A stretch of DNA of 64,000 nucleotides, from NCBI GenBank assembly GCA_051881615.1, contig JBJEQF010000016.1, forward strand, positions 1-64,000, written 5' to 3'. The notes beneath the pieces were generated by a model, which searched no databases, was not told the DNA's origin, and was given only the letters and a program-made list of their open reading frames with translations. Below are positions 1 to 8,872 of the stretch, piece after piece; positions within the stretch are counted from its first letter, which is position 1; each line of letters starts with the position of its first letter. The translations under genes and the position numbers were made by a program. The DNA is from CAMFTQ01 sp051881615. Its GTDB lineage: Bacteria > Bacillota > Clostridia > Oscillospirales > Acutalibacteraceae.

Positions 1-1279
1 CTATATATCCGATTGCTCCGCCGTAAATTCCACGCTTGTTGTTTTCAAGCTCGTTAATAATCTCCATAGCTCTGATTTTCGGCGCACCCGAAAGTGTGCC
101 TGCCGGCAGAACTGCGTCAATAGCGTCAAGTGCCGATTTGTCGTCCCTGATTTCGCCGTTTACCGTTGAGCCTATGTGCATTACGTGGCTGAAGCGCAGT
201 ATCTGGTGATATTTGTCAACCCTGACCGTTCCGAATTTGCTTATCCTGCCTATATCGTTTCTGCCCAAATCAACAAGCATATTATGCTCGCTAAGCTCCT
301 TTTGGTCATTTAACAGATCCTGTTCAAGCTGTTTGTCCTCCTGCTGCGTTTTGCCTCTCGGTCTTGTTCCGGCAAGTGGGTAGGTAGAAAGTGCTTTGCC
401 GTCAAGCTTTACAAGCGTTTCGGGAGATGCGCCTGCAATTTCTATATCGTCTGAAGAAAAATAAAACATAAACGGTGACGGATTGAGCTTTCTTAAAACC
501 TCGTATGTGTAAAACAGTGAGCCGTCCATTTCAGCTTCGAGCCTGTTTGAAAGCACCACCTGAAATATATCGCCCTCACGTATATATTCCTTTGCTTTTT
601 CAACCATTCTGCCGTATTGCTCACCGTCAAACAAGGGCTTGAACTCTGATTTCAGCAAAGGCTTGGGCGGCTCGTCAGCCTCGCCGTTTATAATTATGTC
701 CTCCATAATGTCAAGCTCCTTTACGGCGCTTTCATAATTCTTGTCAATGTCATCAGTCTGCATATTTGCAATTATGATGATTTTATTTTCCATATTGTCA
801 AAGGCGATAACCTTGTCAAAGAGCATCAAGTCAACATCCTTAAAGCTTCCGTCGTCCTCTGCGTCAAGATTTAATAAAGGCTCGCTGTATTTGATGTAGT
901 CGTAGCCAAAGTAGCCGACAAGTCCTCCCGTAAAGGTGGGCAGATAATCAAGGCGTGGACTTTTGTGCTCGTCAAGTATTTCTTTTATGTACGCTCTTGG
1001 GTTATCTCTTATTTTTTTTACACCGTTTTTGTCAATTACCGTTACGTTATAGTCCTTACAGCTTATCTCTGCCTTTGGGTCAAAGCCTAAAAATGTGTAA
1101 CGTCCTGTTTCCTTTGTGTCCTCAATTGATTCGAGCATATAGCAGTGAGTGCTGATTTTTTTCAGCTTTTTAAGCACCTCAATAGCTGTAATCTCACATT
1201 TAAGCTCACGGCTTACAGGTACTGTCTTAAAGTCGCTGTACTTTTCAAAAATTTCCTGTTTTGTGGGTTTTGCAGTCAT
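1..1279 (-). CDS. trpE: Anthranilate synthase component I (3' end beyond window)
   Basis: Catalyses chorismate to anthranilate with the glutamine amidotransferase TrpG, the first committed step of tryptophan synthesis in the cytosol. Reading the reverse strand from the ATG at 1279 gives about 426 codons with the family landmarks in order: an N-terminal Trp-binding region, PLAGTRPRGKT, HNMLVDLGRND, then GTLSGAPK and YGGAIGY close to the window edge. Usual length is about 490 residues, so roughly 65 C-terminal residues lie outside; this is a window cut, not a broken gene. It is preceded by a tRNA-Trp T-box leader, so it probably starts a trp operon running off to the left. Confidence 0.95.
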   Translation of the reverse strand, partial: MTAKPTKQEIFEKYSDFKTVPVSRELKCEITAIEVLKKLKKISTHCYMLESIEDTKETGRYTFLGFDPKAEISCKDYNVTVIDKNGVKKIRDNPRAYIKEILDEHKSPRLDYLPTFTGGLVGYFGYDYIKYSEPLLNLDAEDDGSFKDVDLMLFDKVIAFDNMENKIIIIANMQTDDIDKNYESAVKELDIMEDIIINGEADEPPKPLLKSEFKPLFDGEQYGRMVEKAKEYIREGDIFQVVLSNRLEAEMDGSLFYTYEVLRKLNPSPFMFYFSSDDIEIAGASPETLVKLDGKALSTYPLAGTRPRGKTQQEDKQLEQDLLNDQKELSEHNMLVDLGRNDIGRISKFGTVRVDKYHQILRFSHVMHIGSTVNGEIRDDKSALDAIDAVLPAGTLSGAPKIRAMEIINELENNKRGIYGGAIGYI

Positions 1280-1330
1280 AATAATTTCTCCGTTCTGAAT
1301 TTGTTTTGCAATATGCCTGCAAAGGACAAA

Positions 1331-1369
1331 TAAAAAGTCCTTGGCAATACATATTGTATTACCAAGGAC
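1331..1369 (-). terminator. T-box regulated intrinsic terminator
   Basis: The minus-strand hairpin GTCCTTGGTAATAC / GTATTGCCAAGGAC (one mismatch) is followed by a T-run at 1336-1332. It lies between the T-box core and trpE, the position expected for the competing terminator. Confidence 0.9.
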
Positions 1370-1609
1370 GAAAATTCTGCTTTCCGCGGTGCCACCTTGA
1401 TTTATGGTAACCCATACTCTTTGCAAGATACTATCATATCTCTGACCGTTTACGTAGGTCTGCACGTTACGGAATACTCGGCTTTTGCCTTTCGCCGTAC
1501 CCTCGGCGGTCCATTTAATAAGCCGTTTACTGCTCTTTCCCAGCAACAGAGCTCTCTGTGAGTGCGTATCTTATTTTTATCTCCGCTTCATCGGTTTGAT
1601 TATTCACTT
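1331..1609 (-). ncRNA. T-box leader (tRNA-Trp responsive) controlling trpE
   Basis: On the minus strand the trpE leader carries the diagnostic T-box core AGGTGGCACCGCGG (1384-1397) and a Stem I with the AGAGAG motif. The specifier codon TGG is at 1511-1513, followed by ACC as is usual. A terminator hairpin at 1337-1369 lies between T-box and trpE. The UGGC of the T-box bulge would pair with a GCCA acceptor end, which fits the G73 discriminator of bacterial tRNA-Trp. Uncharged tRNA-Trp is expected to stabilise the antiterminator and allow trpE transcription. Confidence 0.93.
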
Positions 1610-1615
1610 TACCAG

Positions 1616-1644
1616 ATTATAGCACTAAAGCATTTGTTTGTCAA
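1616..1644 (-). promoter_or_regulatory. trpE promoter
   Basis: Perfect SigA-type consensus on the minus strand: TTGACA (1639-1644), 17-bp spacer, TATAAT (1616-1621). It sits just upstream of the T-box leader. Confidence 0.92.
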
Positions 1645-1680
1645 CAAAATTTTTGGATAACAATTCAGAGAATGTTCTTA

Positions 1681-2187
1681 TCAATCCTCATTAACAAGCA
1701 CCTTTTCGATTTCGCTTATATACATTTTGTGGTAATCGCCGTTTTTGTATGATGACAAAATTGACTTATCAACAGCACTTTCTTCGTTCAAAAACTGACC
1801 GTAAAGCTTTTTGCAGACAAGCACAAGCTTTGCCTGTGAAAAGTACGGTGCTTTATCGTCAAAAACAGCAGTTATGCCCGTTTCCTTTGGCTTGTCGTAA
1901 TCTCTGCCCGATTTACTGCCGCAAAAGCTAAGTACATCACGGTAGCTGTCATCAAAAAAGCTCATTGTAAAGTACTCGCCGTTTTCCAGAAATTCGTAGG
2001 TATATCTCTGCGGTCTGATAAATGTAAACGCAACAGGCTTGTTCCACATAATGCCGACGCCGCCCCAGCTGACGGTCATTGTGTTAAATTTTTCTTTGTC
2101 GCCTGCCGTTACAAGCGCCCAGTCCTTTCCGATAAGGTCAAACGGATTGTTACAAATCTGATTCGGGTTAATTTCTTTAAAGCTCAT
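1681..2187 (-). CDS. Flavin reductase family / flavoredoxin-like protein
   Basis: 168-residue FMN-binding split-barrel protein of the flavin reductase-like family, likely a cytosolic flavin-dependent electron carrier or reductase of unknown substrate. The N-terminal half has the family pattern: P-x2-L-x-GKDWALVTAG, then FNTMTVSWGGVGIMWNKPVAFTF, which lines the flavin phosphate site, then R-x-QRYTYEFLE. Length is normal. The ATG at 2187 has an AGGAG site just upstream. It is divergent from the arginine operon and is probably monocistronic. The physiological partner cannot be read from context. Confidence 0.85.
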   Translation of the reverse strand: MSFKEINPNQICNNPFDLIGKDWALVTAGDKEKFNTMTVSWGGVGIMWNKPVAFTFIRPQRYTYEFLENGEYFTMSFFDDSYRDVLSFCGSKSGRDYDKPKETGITAVFDDKAPYFSQAKLVLVCKKLYGQFLNEESAVDKSILSSYKNGDYHKMYISEIEKVLVNED

Positions 2188-2217
2188 TTTTATAATCTCC
2201 TTAAATCAATTTATTAT

Positions 2218-2246
2218 ATTTTACCATCTGTATGAATAATATACAA
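2218..2246 (-). promoter_or_regulatory. Promoter of the flavin reductase gene
   Basis: Minus strand TTGTAT (2241-2246), 17-bp spacer ending in an extended TGG, TAAAAT (2218-2223). The rest of the 334-bp gap before argG is AT-rich; apart from the ARG box and argG promoter I see nothing else in it. Confidence 0.6.
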
Positions 2247-2428
2247 GATTTTTTGAAAATATACATAATTTATACATTGTGTTTTTCAATAACAATTTCA
2301 AGAATTTGCCTGTTTTATAATTCAACAATTAGTACAATATGCAGATATCAGCTGATTTGTTGTAATACAGTACAGAATATATACTGCGCTTTAGTTCCTG
2401 CTTGTGCAACACTACAAAATATCTGATG

Positions 2429-2446
2429 TTTGAATATTTATACACA
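2429..2446 (+). promoter_or_regulatory. Probable ARG box (ArgR operator) upstream of argG
   Basis: The 18-mer TTTGAATATTTATACACA matches the degenerate ArgR pattern WNTGNATWWWWATNCANW at each fixed position. It ends 6 bp upstream of the argG -35. That placement suits arginine-dependent repression. No argR gene is in the window, so the regulator is inferred. Confidence 0.55.
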
Positions 2447-2452
2447 AAACGC

Positions 2453-2480
2453 TTGATTTTTTGCATAAAGTGTGTATAAT
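2453..2480 (+). promoter_or_regulatory. argG promoter
   Basis: TTGATT (2453-2458), 16-bp spacer, TATAAT (2475-2480). The argG ATG follows about 40 bp later behind GGAGG. Confidence 0.8.
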
Positions 2481-2521
2481 ATAGCTGTAAGTTAAATTTT
2501 TGCAATTCGGAGGTAATTAAA

Positions 2522-3742
2522 ATGGCAGAAAAAATTAAAAAGGTTGTTTTGGCTTATTCGGGCGGACTTGATACTTCTATCATCATTCCGTGGTTAAAAG
2601 AAAATTACGACAACTGCGAGGTTATCGCTGTTTCGGGTGACGTAGGTCAGGGTACAGAGCTTGAAGGCCTTGAAGAAAAGGCTATCGCTACAGGCGCTTC
2701 AAAGCTATATATTGAGGATTTAAACAAGGAGTTTATTGAGGACTACGTATGGCCTACACTTAAGGCAGGCGCAGTTTACGAGGGCAAGTATCTTTTAGGA
2801 ACATCCTTTGCACGTCCTGTAATTGCAAAAAGAATTGTTGAAATCGCTCTTGCAGAGGGTGCTGACGCTATTTGCCACGGCTGCACAGGCAAGGGTAACG
2901 ATCAGGTTCGTTTTGAGCTTGCTATTAAAGCATATGCTCCGGATATGAAAATTATTGCACCGTGGAGAACATGGGAATTCAAATCACGTGAAGAGGAAAT
3001 CGCCTATGCAGAGGCAAAGGGTATTCCGCTTAAGATAAACAGAGAAACAAACTACAGCAAGGACAAAAACATCTGGCATTTAAGTCACGAGGGTCTTGAC
3101 CTTGAGGATCCTGCAAATGAGCCTACATATAATACTCCCGGCTTTTTGGAGCTTGGTGTTTCTCCCGAAATGGCACCCGACGAGCCTACATATATCACAA
3201 TCGGCTTTGAAAAAGGTATTCCTACTACACTCAACGGCGAAAAGCTTGACGGTGTTACAATGGTTAAAAAGCTCAACGAGGTAGGCGGTGCTAACGGCAT
3301 CGGCATTACGGATATGGTAGAAAACCGTCTTGTAGGTATGAAGGCAAGAGGCGTTTATGAAACTCCGGGCGGTACAATCCTTTACGCTGCTCACAGCAAG
3401 TTAGAGGAAATCTGCCTTGACCGTGACACACAGCACTACAAGGCAAATGTAGCCAACCGTTTTGCAGAGCTTGTTTACTACGGACAGTGGTACACTCCTT
3501 TAAGAGAAGCTCTTTCAGCATTTGTTGACTCTACACAGGAAACCGTTACAGGTGAGGTTAAGCTCAAGCTCTACAAGGGCAACATCATTGACGCAGGCGT
3601 TACAAGCCCGTACTCACTTTATGATGAAGAAATCGCAACCTTTGACGAGGACGAGGTTTACAATCAGAACGATTCAGCAGGCTTTATCAATCTTTTCGGT
3701 CTGCCGATTAAGGTTCGTGCTAAAAAGGGTCTTATCAAATAA
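2522..3742 (+). CDS. argG: Argininosuccinate synthase
   Basis: Joins citrulline and aspartate with ATP to form argininosuccinate in the cytosol. At 406 residues it has the family's normal length. The PP-loop nucleotide motif AYSGGLDTS is at residues 11-19, and the citrulline/aspartate-binding segment CHGCTGKGNDQVRFE is near residue 120. The ATG is preceded by GGAGG at the right distance. It is first in the arginine cluster, with its own promoter and a likely ArgR site, and is separated from argH by a hairpin-rich 106-bp gap. Confidence 0.97.
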   Translation: MAEKIKKVVLAYSGGLDTSIIIPWLKENYDNCEVIAVSGDVGQGTELEGLEEKAIATGASKLYIEDLNKEFIEDYVWPTLKAGAVYEGKYLLGTSFARPVIAKRIVEIALAEGADAICHGCTGKGNDQVRFELAIKAYAPDMKIIAPWRTWEFKSREEEIAYAEAKGIPLKINRETNYSKDKNIWHLSHEGLDLEDPANEPTYNTPGFLELGVSPEMAPDEPTYITIGFEKGIPTTLNGEKLDGVTMVKKLNEVGGANGIGITDMVENRLVGMKARGVYETPGGTILYAAHSKLEEICLDRDTQHYKANVANRFAELVYYGQWYTPLREALSAFVDSTQETVTGEVKLKLYKGNIIDAGVTSPYSLYDEEIATFDEDEVYNQNDSAGFINLFGLPIKVRAKKGLIK

Positions 3743-3775
3743 GATTACATTATACTATATACTACAGCAAAAACA

Positions 3776-3823
3776 GGGGCAGGGCATTCTCTGCCCCGTA
3801 TAATGCTTTTTACAGCATTTTTT
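3776..3823 (+). terminator. Double hairpin between argG and argH (terminator or attenuator)
   Basis: GGGGCAG/CTGCCCC (3776-3782 with 3791-3797) is followed by AATGCT/AGCATT (3802-3807 with 3814-3819) and then TTTTTT. The second hairpin has intrinsic-terminator form. Because argH lacks an evident promoter of its own, partial read-through is likely. Confidence 0.55.
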
Positions 3824-3848
3824 AACTATTGCTTTATGAGGTGAAAAT

Positions 3849-5219
3849 ATGCAGCTTTGGCAGGGTAGATTTAAAAAATCTCTTTCAAAAACAACAAACG
3901 ACTTCAACAGCTCAATTTCCTTTGACAGCCGTATGTATCGTGAGGACATCGAGGGTAGTATTGCCCACGCAACAATGCTCGGCGAATGCGGTATTATCAA
4001 CAAAGAGGACGCAGAGATTATCTGCAACGGACTTGAAGAAATCCTTGCAGACATCGACAGCGGTGCTTTGCAGATTGATATGGAAGCAGAGGACATTCAC
4101 ACCTTTATTGAGGGCGAGCTGACAAAACGACTGGGTGACAACGGAAAACGTCTGCACACAGCAAGAAGCCGTAACGATCAGGTGGCGGTTGACACAAAGC
4201 TGTATATCAAAAAAGAAATCGTAACGCTCAAGCAAATGGTAAAGGATTTGATAGCCGTTATCTGCGAAAAGGCAGAAAAATACAGCGACACAGTAATGCC
4301 CGGCTATACACATCTGCAAAGAGCACAGCCTATCACCTTCGGACATCATCTGCTTGCATACGGCGAAATGCTTTTAAGAGATTTGTCAAGGCTTGACGAC
4401 TGCTTAAAGAGAACCGATGAAATGCCACTCGGCAGCTGTGCGTTGGCAGGTACTACATACCCCATTGACAGAACGATTACTGCAAGGCTGTTAGGCTTTG
4501 ACCGTATAACGAACAACTCGCTTGACGGTGTTTCAGACAGAGATTACTGCATTGAATTAGCGTCTGTGCTGTCGATTATTATGGTTCACCTTTCAAGATT
4601 TTCAGAAGAAATCATTATGTGGTGCAGCTGGGAGTTTAAGTTTATTGAGCTTGATGATGCATTCTCAACAGGCTCATCCATTATGCCGCAAAAGAAAAAT
4701 CCCGATATTGCAGAGCTTGTAAGAGGTAAAAGCGGCAGAGTTTTCGGCGACACAATGACGCTTTTAACAATTATGAAGGGTATTGCGCTTGCATATAACA
4801 AAGATATGCAGGAGGACAAGGAGGCAATCTTTGACGCAATTGACACTGTCAAAATGTGTCTGACAGCGTTTACTCCGATGCTCGACACTATGAGAGTAAT
4901 ACCCGAAAATATGAGAAAAGCGGCGGCCGGCGGATTTATCAACGCAACAGACTGCGCGGACTTCCTGACGAAAAAGGGCGTTCCCTTCAGAGATGCGTAC
5001 AAGGCAACGGGCGCACTCGTTGCAAGATGTATTGAGCTTAACACCGACCTTGAGCATTTGCCGCTTGATGAGTACAAGAGCGTGTGCGATGTATTTACAG
5101 ACGAGGTATATGACGCAATTTCGCTTGAACGCTGTACTAACGAGAGAAAATCCTTCGGCGGTCCTGCCGCCGAAAATGTAAGAGCGCAGGCAAAAAGAGT
5201 TAAGGAGCTTATCAAATAA
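3849..5219 (+). CDS. argH: Argininosuccinate lyase
   Basis: Cleaves argininosuccinate to arginine and fumarate, the last step of arginine synthesis; acts as a tetramer in the cytosol. The 456-residue length is typical. The fumarase/aspartase signature GSSIMPQKKNPD near residue 275 carries the catalytic serine loop, and TAxSRNDQ and GYTHLQRAQP segments are present (TARSRNDQVA, MPGYTHLQRAQP). The ATG at 3849 follows GAGGTG. argC begins 21 bp after the stop, so argHCJBD reads as one transcript. Confidence 0.97.
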   Translation: MQLWQGRFKKSLSKTTNDFNSSISFDSRMYREDIEGSIAHATMLGECGIINKEDAEIICNGLEEILADIDSGALQIDMEAEDIHTFIEGELTKRLGDNGKRLHTARSRNDQVAVDTKLYIKKEIVTLKQMVKDLIAVICEKAEKYSDTVMPGYTHLQRAQPITFGHHLLAYGEMLLRDLSRLDDCLKRTDEMPLGSCALAGTTYPIDRTITARLLGFDRITNNSLDGVSDRDYCIELASVLSIIMVHLSRFSEEIIMWCSWEFKFIELDDAFSTGSSIMPQKKNPDIAELVRGKSGRVFGDTMTLLTIMKGIALAYNKDMQEDKEAIFDAIDTVKMCLTAFTPMLDTMRVIPENMRKAAAGGFINATDCADFLTKKGVPFRDAYKATGALVARCIELNTDLEHLPLDEYKSVCDVFTDEVYDAISLERCTNERKSFGGPAAENVRAQAKRVKELIK

Positions 5220-5240
5220 AAAATTTTAAGGACTGATTTT

Positions 5241-6275
5241 ATGATAAAAGCAGGAATTATAGGTGCTACAGGCTATGCGGGCGCAGAGCTTGTGCGTATT
5301 CTGACAACTCACCCCAACGCAGAAATTGCAGCTGTAAGCTCGGTTTCGTTTGAGGGTAAAAAGCTAAGCGACGTCTACCCCTCCTACAGATTTTTAAACG
5401 ATATGGTTTGTGAAAAATCAGAGGACGTTGTAGAAAAAAGTGACGTTATCTTTGCCGCACTCCCGCACGGACTTTCTCAGGAGCTTGCCGCCGATTGCGA
5501 CAAAAAGGGTAAGGCGTTTATAGATTTGGGCGCAGACTTCCGCCTTGAAAGCGAAGAAGAATACAAGCAGTGGTACGGCGGTGAATTTATCGACAAAGAG
5601 CTTCACAAAAAGGCCGTTTACGGCTTGCCCGAGCTTTTCAGAGATAGCATAAAGGGCAAAAAAATTATCGCAAACCCCGGCTGTTACACAACCTGCTCTC
5701 CGCTTGCTCTTGCTCCTGCCGTAAAAGCAGGACTTGTAAGCACCAAGGGCATTATCTGCGACTGCAAAAGCGGTGTGACAGGTGCAGGCAGAGGACTGTC
5801 ACAGGGCAGTCACTACCCTGAGCTTAACGAGGGCTTCCACGCATACAAGGCGGCTGCTCACAGACACACTCCCGAAATTGAGCAGACTCTGTCAAGGCTA
5901 AGCGGTGAAAAGGTAGTTATCACATTTATTCCGCATCTTCTGCCTGTAAACAGAGGTATTCTTGCCACCTGCTACGCAAGAATAAACGAGGGCGTGACCT
6001 TTGAGCAGATAGTAGACGAATACAAGAAATTTTACAAGGACGAGTATTTTATAAGACTTCTACCTCTCGGAGAAAATGCTGATATTCACAACGTAAAATA
6101 CTCGAACTTCTGCGATATATCACTTCATTTTGACGAAAGAACAAACACTCTTATCGCCGTTTCGGCTATTGACAATATGGTAAAGGGTGCGGCAGGACAG
6201 GCAATTCAGAATATGAATATAATTTTCGGACTTGACGAAAAGACAGGTTTGATGATTGTTCCGCCTGCATTTTAA
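5241..6275 (+). CDS. argC: N-acetyl-gamma-glutamyl-phosphate reductase
   Basis: NADPH-dependent reduction of N-acetylglutamyl phosphate to the semialdehyde, third step of ornithine synthesis. The 344-residue protein has the N-terminal dinucleotide fold GATGYAGAELVRIL and the active-site motif NPGCYTT with the catalytic cysteine near residue 147. A conserved HRHTPEI segment comes later. It lies 21 bp after argH and 13 bp before argJ, in biosynthetic-operon order. Confidence 0.97.
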   Translation: MIKAGIIGATGYAGAELVRILTTHPNAEIAAVSSVSFEGKKLSDVYPSYRFLNDMVCEKSEDVVEKSDVIFAALPHGLSQELAADCDKKGKAFIDLGADFRLESEEEYKQWYGGEFIDKELHKKAVYGLPELFRDSIKGKKIIANPGCYTTCSPLALAPAVKAGLVSTKGIICDCKSGVTGAGRGLSQGSHYPELNEGFHAYKAAAHRHTPEIEQTLSRLSGEKVVITFIPHLLPVNRGILATCYARINEGVTFEQIVDEYKKFYKDEYFIRLLPLGENADIHNVKYSNFCDISLHFDERTNTLIAVSAIDNMVKGAAGQAIQNMNIIFGLDEKTGLMIVPPAF

Positions 6276-6288
6276 GCGAGGATAACTT

Positions 6289-7512
6289 ATGGAATATAAA
6301 TTTATAAACGGCGGTATAACAGCGCCAAAGGGCTTTACGGCACAGGGTGTATGCTGTAGCATAAAGCAGTCAAACACAACAAAGCGTGACTTAATGCTTG
6401 TCAAAAGCGAGGTTCTTTGTAACAGTGCTGCTGTATTTACAAAAAATCTTGTAAAAGCAGCACCTATCTACGTTACAAAAAATCACCTTGAAAACGGCAA
6501 GGCACAGGCGATTATTGCAAACAGCGGCAACGCAAACACCTGCAACGCAGACGGTATAGAGGTAGCAGAAAATATGTGCAGACTTGCCGCAAAAGCACTT
6601 GATGTTGACGAAAACGATGTAATTGTTGCGTCAACAGGTGTAATAGGTGTTCCTCTGCCGATAAAAGCAGTTGAAAACGGTGTTAAAATGCTGAAAGGAA
6701 CCCTCACCAAAGACGGCGGTACAAATGCCGCCGAAGCAATTATGACTACAGACACCGTAAAAAAAGAAATGGCTATGCAGATTACTCTTGACGGCAAAAC
6801 GGTGACAATAGGCGGTATTGCAAAGGGAAGCGGAATGATACACATAAATATGGGTACTATGCTCTCATTTGTAACGACAGACGCCGCAGTTTCTCCCGAA
6901 ATGCTAAAAGAGGCTCTTACAGAGGCGGTTGAGGACAGCTACAATATGGTATCTGTTGACGGCGACACCTCAACTAATGACACGCTTGCAATTCTTGCAA
7001 ACGGACTTGCAGGCAACAAGGAAATCACAGAAAAGAATGACGATTACAGAGTATTTGTAAACGCACTGACCACTGCATTCAAAGAAATTTCAAAACAACT
7101 TGCAAAGGACGGCGAGGGTGCTACAAAGCTTCTCATCTGCTCTGTAGACGGTGCTAAAAGCAAAAAGGACGCAAGAGGCGTTGCAAAGAGCGTAATCTGC
7201 TCAAGCCTTGTAAAGGCGGCTATGTTCGGCTCTGACGCAAACTGGGGCAGAGTGCTGTGCGCTATCGGCTACAGCGGTATGGACGTTGACATAAGCCGGG
7301 TGGACGTTTCTTTTAAATCCTCAAAGGGCGAAATCCCCGTATGCAAAAACGGCGCAGGAATAGAATTTTGTGAAGAAAAGGCAAAAGAAATTCTGCTTGA
7401 GGACGAAATTGAAATTGCAGTAGCGCTAAATGACGGCGAATTTTCATCACAGGCATTCGGCTGTGACCTTACTTACGAATATGTAAAAATCAACGGCGAT
7501 TACCGTACATAA
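6289..7512 (+). CDS. argJ: Glutamate N-acetyltransferase / amino-acid acetyltransferase (ornithine acetyltransferase)
   Basis: Transfers acetyl from N-acetylornithine to glutamate, recycling the acetyl group; many homologues also use acetyl-CoA. The 407-residue precursor contains KGSGMIHINMGTMLSF at residues 179-194. ArgJ proteins self-cleave before a conserved threonine, here Thr190, which becomes the nucleophile. The residue before it is Gly rather than the more usual Ala, a mild variation. No separate argA is in the window, consistent with a cyclic pathway through ArgJ. Spacing to argC is 13 bp and to argB 15 bp. Confidence 0.96.
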   Translation: MEYKFINGGITAPKGFTAQGVCCSIKQSNTTKRDLMLVKSEVLCNSAAVFTKNLVKAAPIYVTKNHLENGKAQAIIANSGNANTCNADGIEVAENMCRLAAKALDVDENDVIVASTGVIGVPLPIKAVENGVKMLKGTLTKDGGTNAAEAIMTTDTVKKEMAMQITLDGKTVTIGGIAKGSGMIHINMGTMLSFVTTDAAVSPEMLKEALTEAVEDSYNMVSVDGDTSTNDTLAILANGLAGNKEITEKNDDYRVFVNALTTAFKEISKQLAKDGEGATKLLICSVDGAKSKKDARGVAKSVICSSLVKAAMFGSDANWGRVLCAIGYSGMDVDISRVDVSFKSSKGEIPVCKNGAGIEFCEEKAKEILLEDEIEIAVALNDGEFSSQAFGCDLTYEYVKINGDYRT

Positions 7513-7527
7513 ATAAGAGGTATTATT

Positions 7528-8379
7528 ATGGAAGTTTCAAAAAGAGCGCAGGTGCTTGTTCAGGCACTGCCCTACATTCAGAAATACGCAGGTGAAACCG
7601 TAGTTGTAAAATACGGCGGAAACGCAATGCTCAACGAGGAGCTTAAAAGCGCAGTTATGAGTGACATCGTGCTTATGCAGCTTGTCGGAATAAACGTAGT
7701 TCTTGTTCACGGCGGCGGACCCGAGATAAGCACAATGCTTAACAAAATCGGCAAAAAGAGCGAGTTTAAAAACGGTCTGCGTGTAACAGATGATGAAACT
7801 ATCGACATTGTTCAGATGGTGCTTGCAGGCAAGGTAAACAAAAGCCTTGTTCAGCTTCTTGAAAATCACGGCGGCAAGGCAATAGGACTTTGCGGACTTG
7901 ACGGAAGAATGCTGATGGCAGAAAAAATTATAACAGGCGACGACTTAGGCTTTGTAGGAGAGATTACCGAGGTAAACGCAGAGCCTATAAAAAACGTAAT
8001 TGAAAAGGGATATGTTCCGATTATCGCAACGGTTGCAGGCGGTTACAAGGGCGAGGTTTATAACGTCAATGCCGACACTGCCGCTGCGCAGATTGCAGCG
8101 AAGCTGGGAGCTAAAAAGCTCATTCTTATGACAGACATCAGAGGACTTCTGCGTGATAAGGACGATGAAAGCACAATAATTTCAGTTGTAAACGTAAGCG
8201 AGGTTCCAAGCCTTAAAAGAGAGGGAATCATAAGCGGAGGTATGATTCCGAAAATCGACTGCTGTGTTGAGGCTGTCAGACAGGGTGTTAGCAGAGCACA
8301 CATAATAGACGGCAGAATACCCCACTCAATTCTGATTGAGCTGTTCAGTGACGAGGGTATCGGAACGATGTTTTATTGA
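7528..8379 (+). CDS. argB: Acetylglutamate kinase
   Basis: Phosphorylates N-acetylglutamate, usually the arginine-inhibited step where ArgJ recycles acetyl groups. The 283-residue amino-acid-kinase fold shows VVVKYGGNAM near residue 28, VHGGGPEIS near residue 65, and VNADTAAAQIA and GGMIPKI later. The N-terminal helix (VQALPYIQKYAGE) is of the kind linked to arginine-sensitive hexameric enzymes, so feedback inhibition is plausible. The ATG at 7528 follows AGAGGTATT. Confidence 0.97.
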   Translation: MEVSKRAQVLVQALPYIQKYAGETVVVKYGGNAMLNEELKSAVMSDIVLMQLVGINVVLVHGGGPEISTMLNKIGKKSEFKNGLRVTDDETIDIVQMVLAGKVNKSLVQLLENHGGKAIGLCGLDGRMLMAEKIITGDDLGFVGEITEVNAEPIKNVIEKGYVPIIATVAGGYKGEVYNVNADTAAAQIAAKLGAKKLILMTDIRGLLRDKDDESTIISVVNVSEVPSLKREGIISGGMIPKIDCCVEAVRQGVSRAHIIDGRIPHSILIELFSDEGIGTMFY

Positions 8380-8408
8380 TATTTTGCAGTGCGAAAGGGT
8401 ATAACAAA

Positions 8409-8852
8409 TTGATACAAAACACTACAATAAGAGAAATGACAATAGACGATTACGAAGAAATATACGCAATGTGGCAGATTACTACCAAAAGAGCCTTGTC
8501 CTCTGCCGATAAAAAAGAGTCTATAAAGGAATACTTAGAGCGAAATCGTGGTCTTAGTCAGGTAGCTGTTAATAACGGCAGAATAATCGGCACAGTGCTT
8601 GCAGGTCACGACGGCAGATTCGGCTTTATTCACCATATGGCTGTAATGCCACAGTTCAGGCGACAGGGTATTGCTCACGCTATGGCACAGCGCTGTATTT
8701 CTAAAATTAAGTCACAGGGCATAGAAAAAACCTACATATTCTGCTATGAAAACAACTGTTTGGGGCAATCCTTCTGGAGCGACTTCGGCTTTGTCAAGCG
8801 TGATGATTTGTATGTTTTTTCTTATGACAATCAAGCCACTGCAAAAGAGTAG
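8409..8852 (+). CDS. GNAT-family N-acetyltransferase inside the arginine operon
   Basis: 147-residue single-domain GNAT protein using acetyl-CoA; substrate unknown. The core acetyl-CoA site MAVMPQFRRQGIAHAM matches the Q/R-x2-G-x-A/G motif, with a typical C-terminal NxxGQSFWxxFGF. I chose the TTG at 8409 because GAAAGGG lies 9 bp upstream and the protein then starts MIQNTTIRE. A longer reading from TTG 8376 overlaps argB but lacks a ribosome site. Its place between argB and argD could suggest an N-acetylglutamate synthase role, but the sequence does not prove it; a generic GNAT carried in the operon is equally possible. Confidence 0.8.
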   Translation: MIQNTTIREMTIDDYEEIYAMWQITTKRALSSADKKESIKEYLERNRGLSQVAVNNGRIIGTVLAGHDGRFGFIHHMAVMPQFRRQGIAHAMAQRCISKIKSQGIEKTYIFCYENNCLGQSFWSDFGFVKRDDLYVFSYDNQATAKE

Positions 8853-8872
8853 AATTTATGAGGGGAGCAAAA

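Noticed and set aside
955..1333. Two plus-strand ORFs of 62-66 codons antisense to trpE
   Set aside because: They lie entirely on the opposite strand of a clear trpE and have no ribosome site or family features.
2232..2426. 64-codon plus-strand ORF upstream of argG
   Set aside because: AT-rich, Cys/Ile-rich low-quality product, no ribosome site, and it crosses the argG regulatory region.
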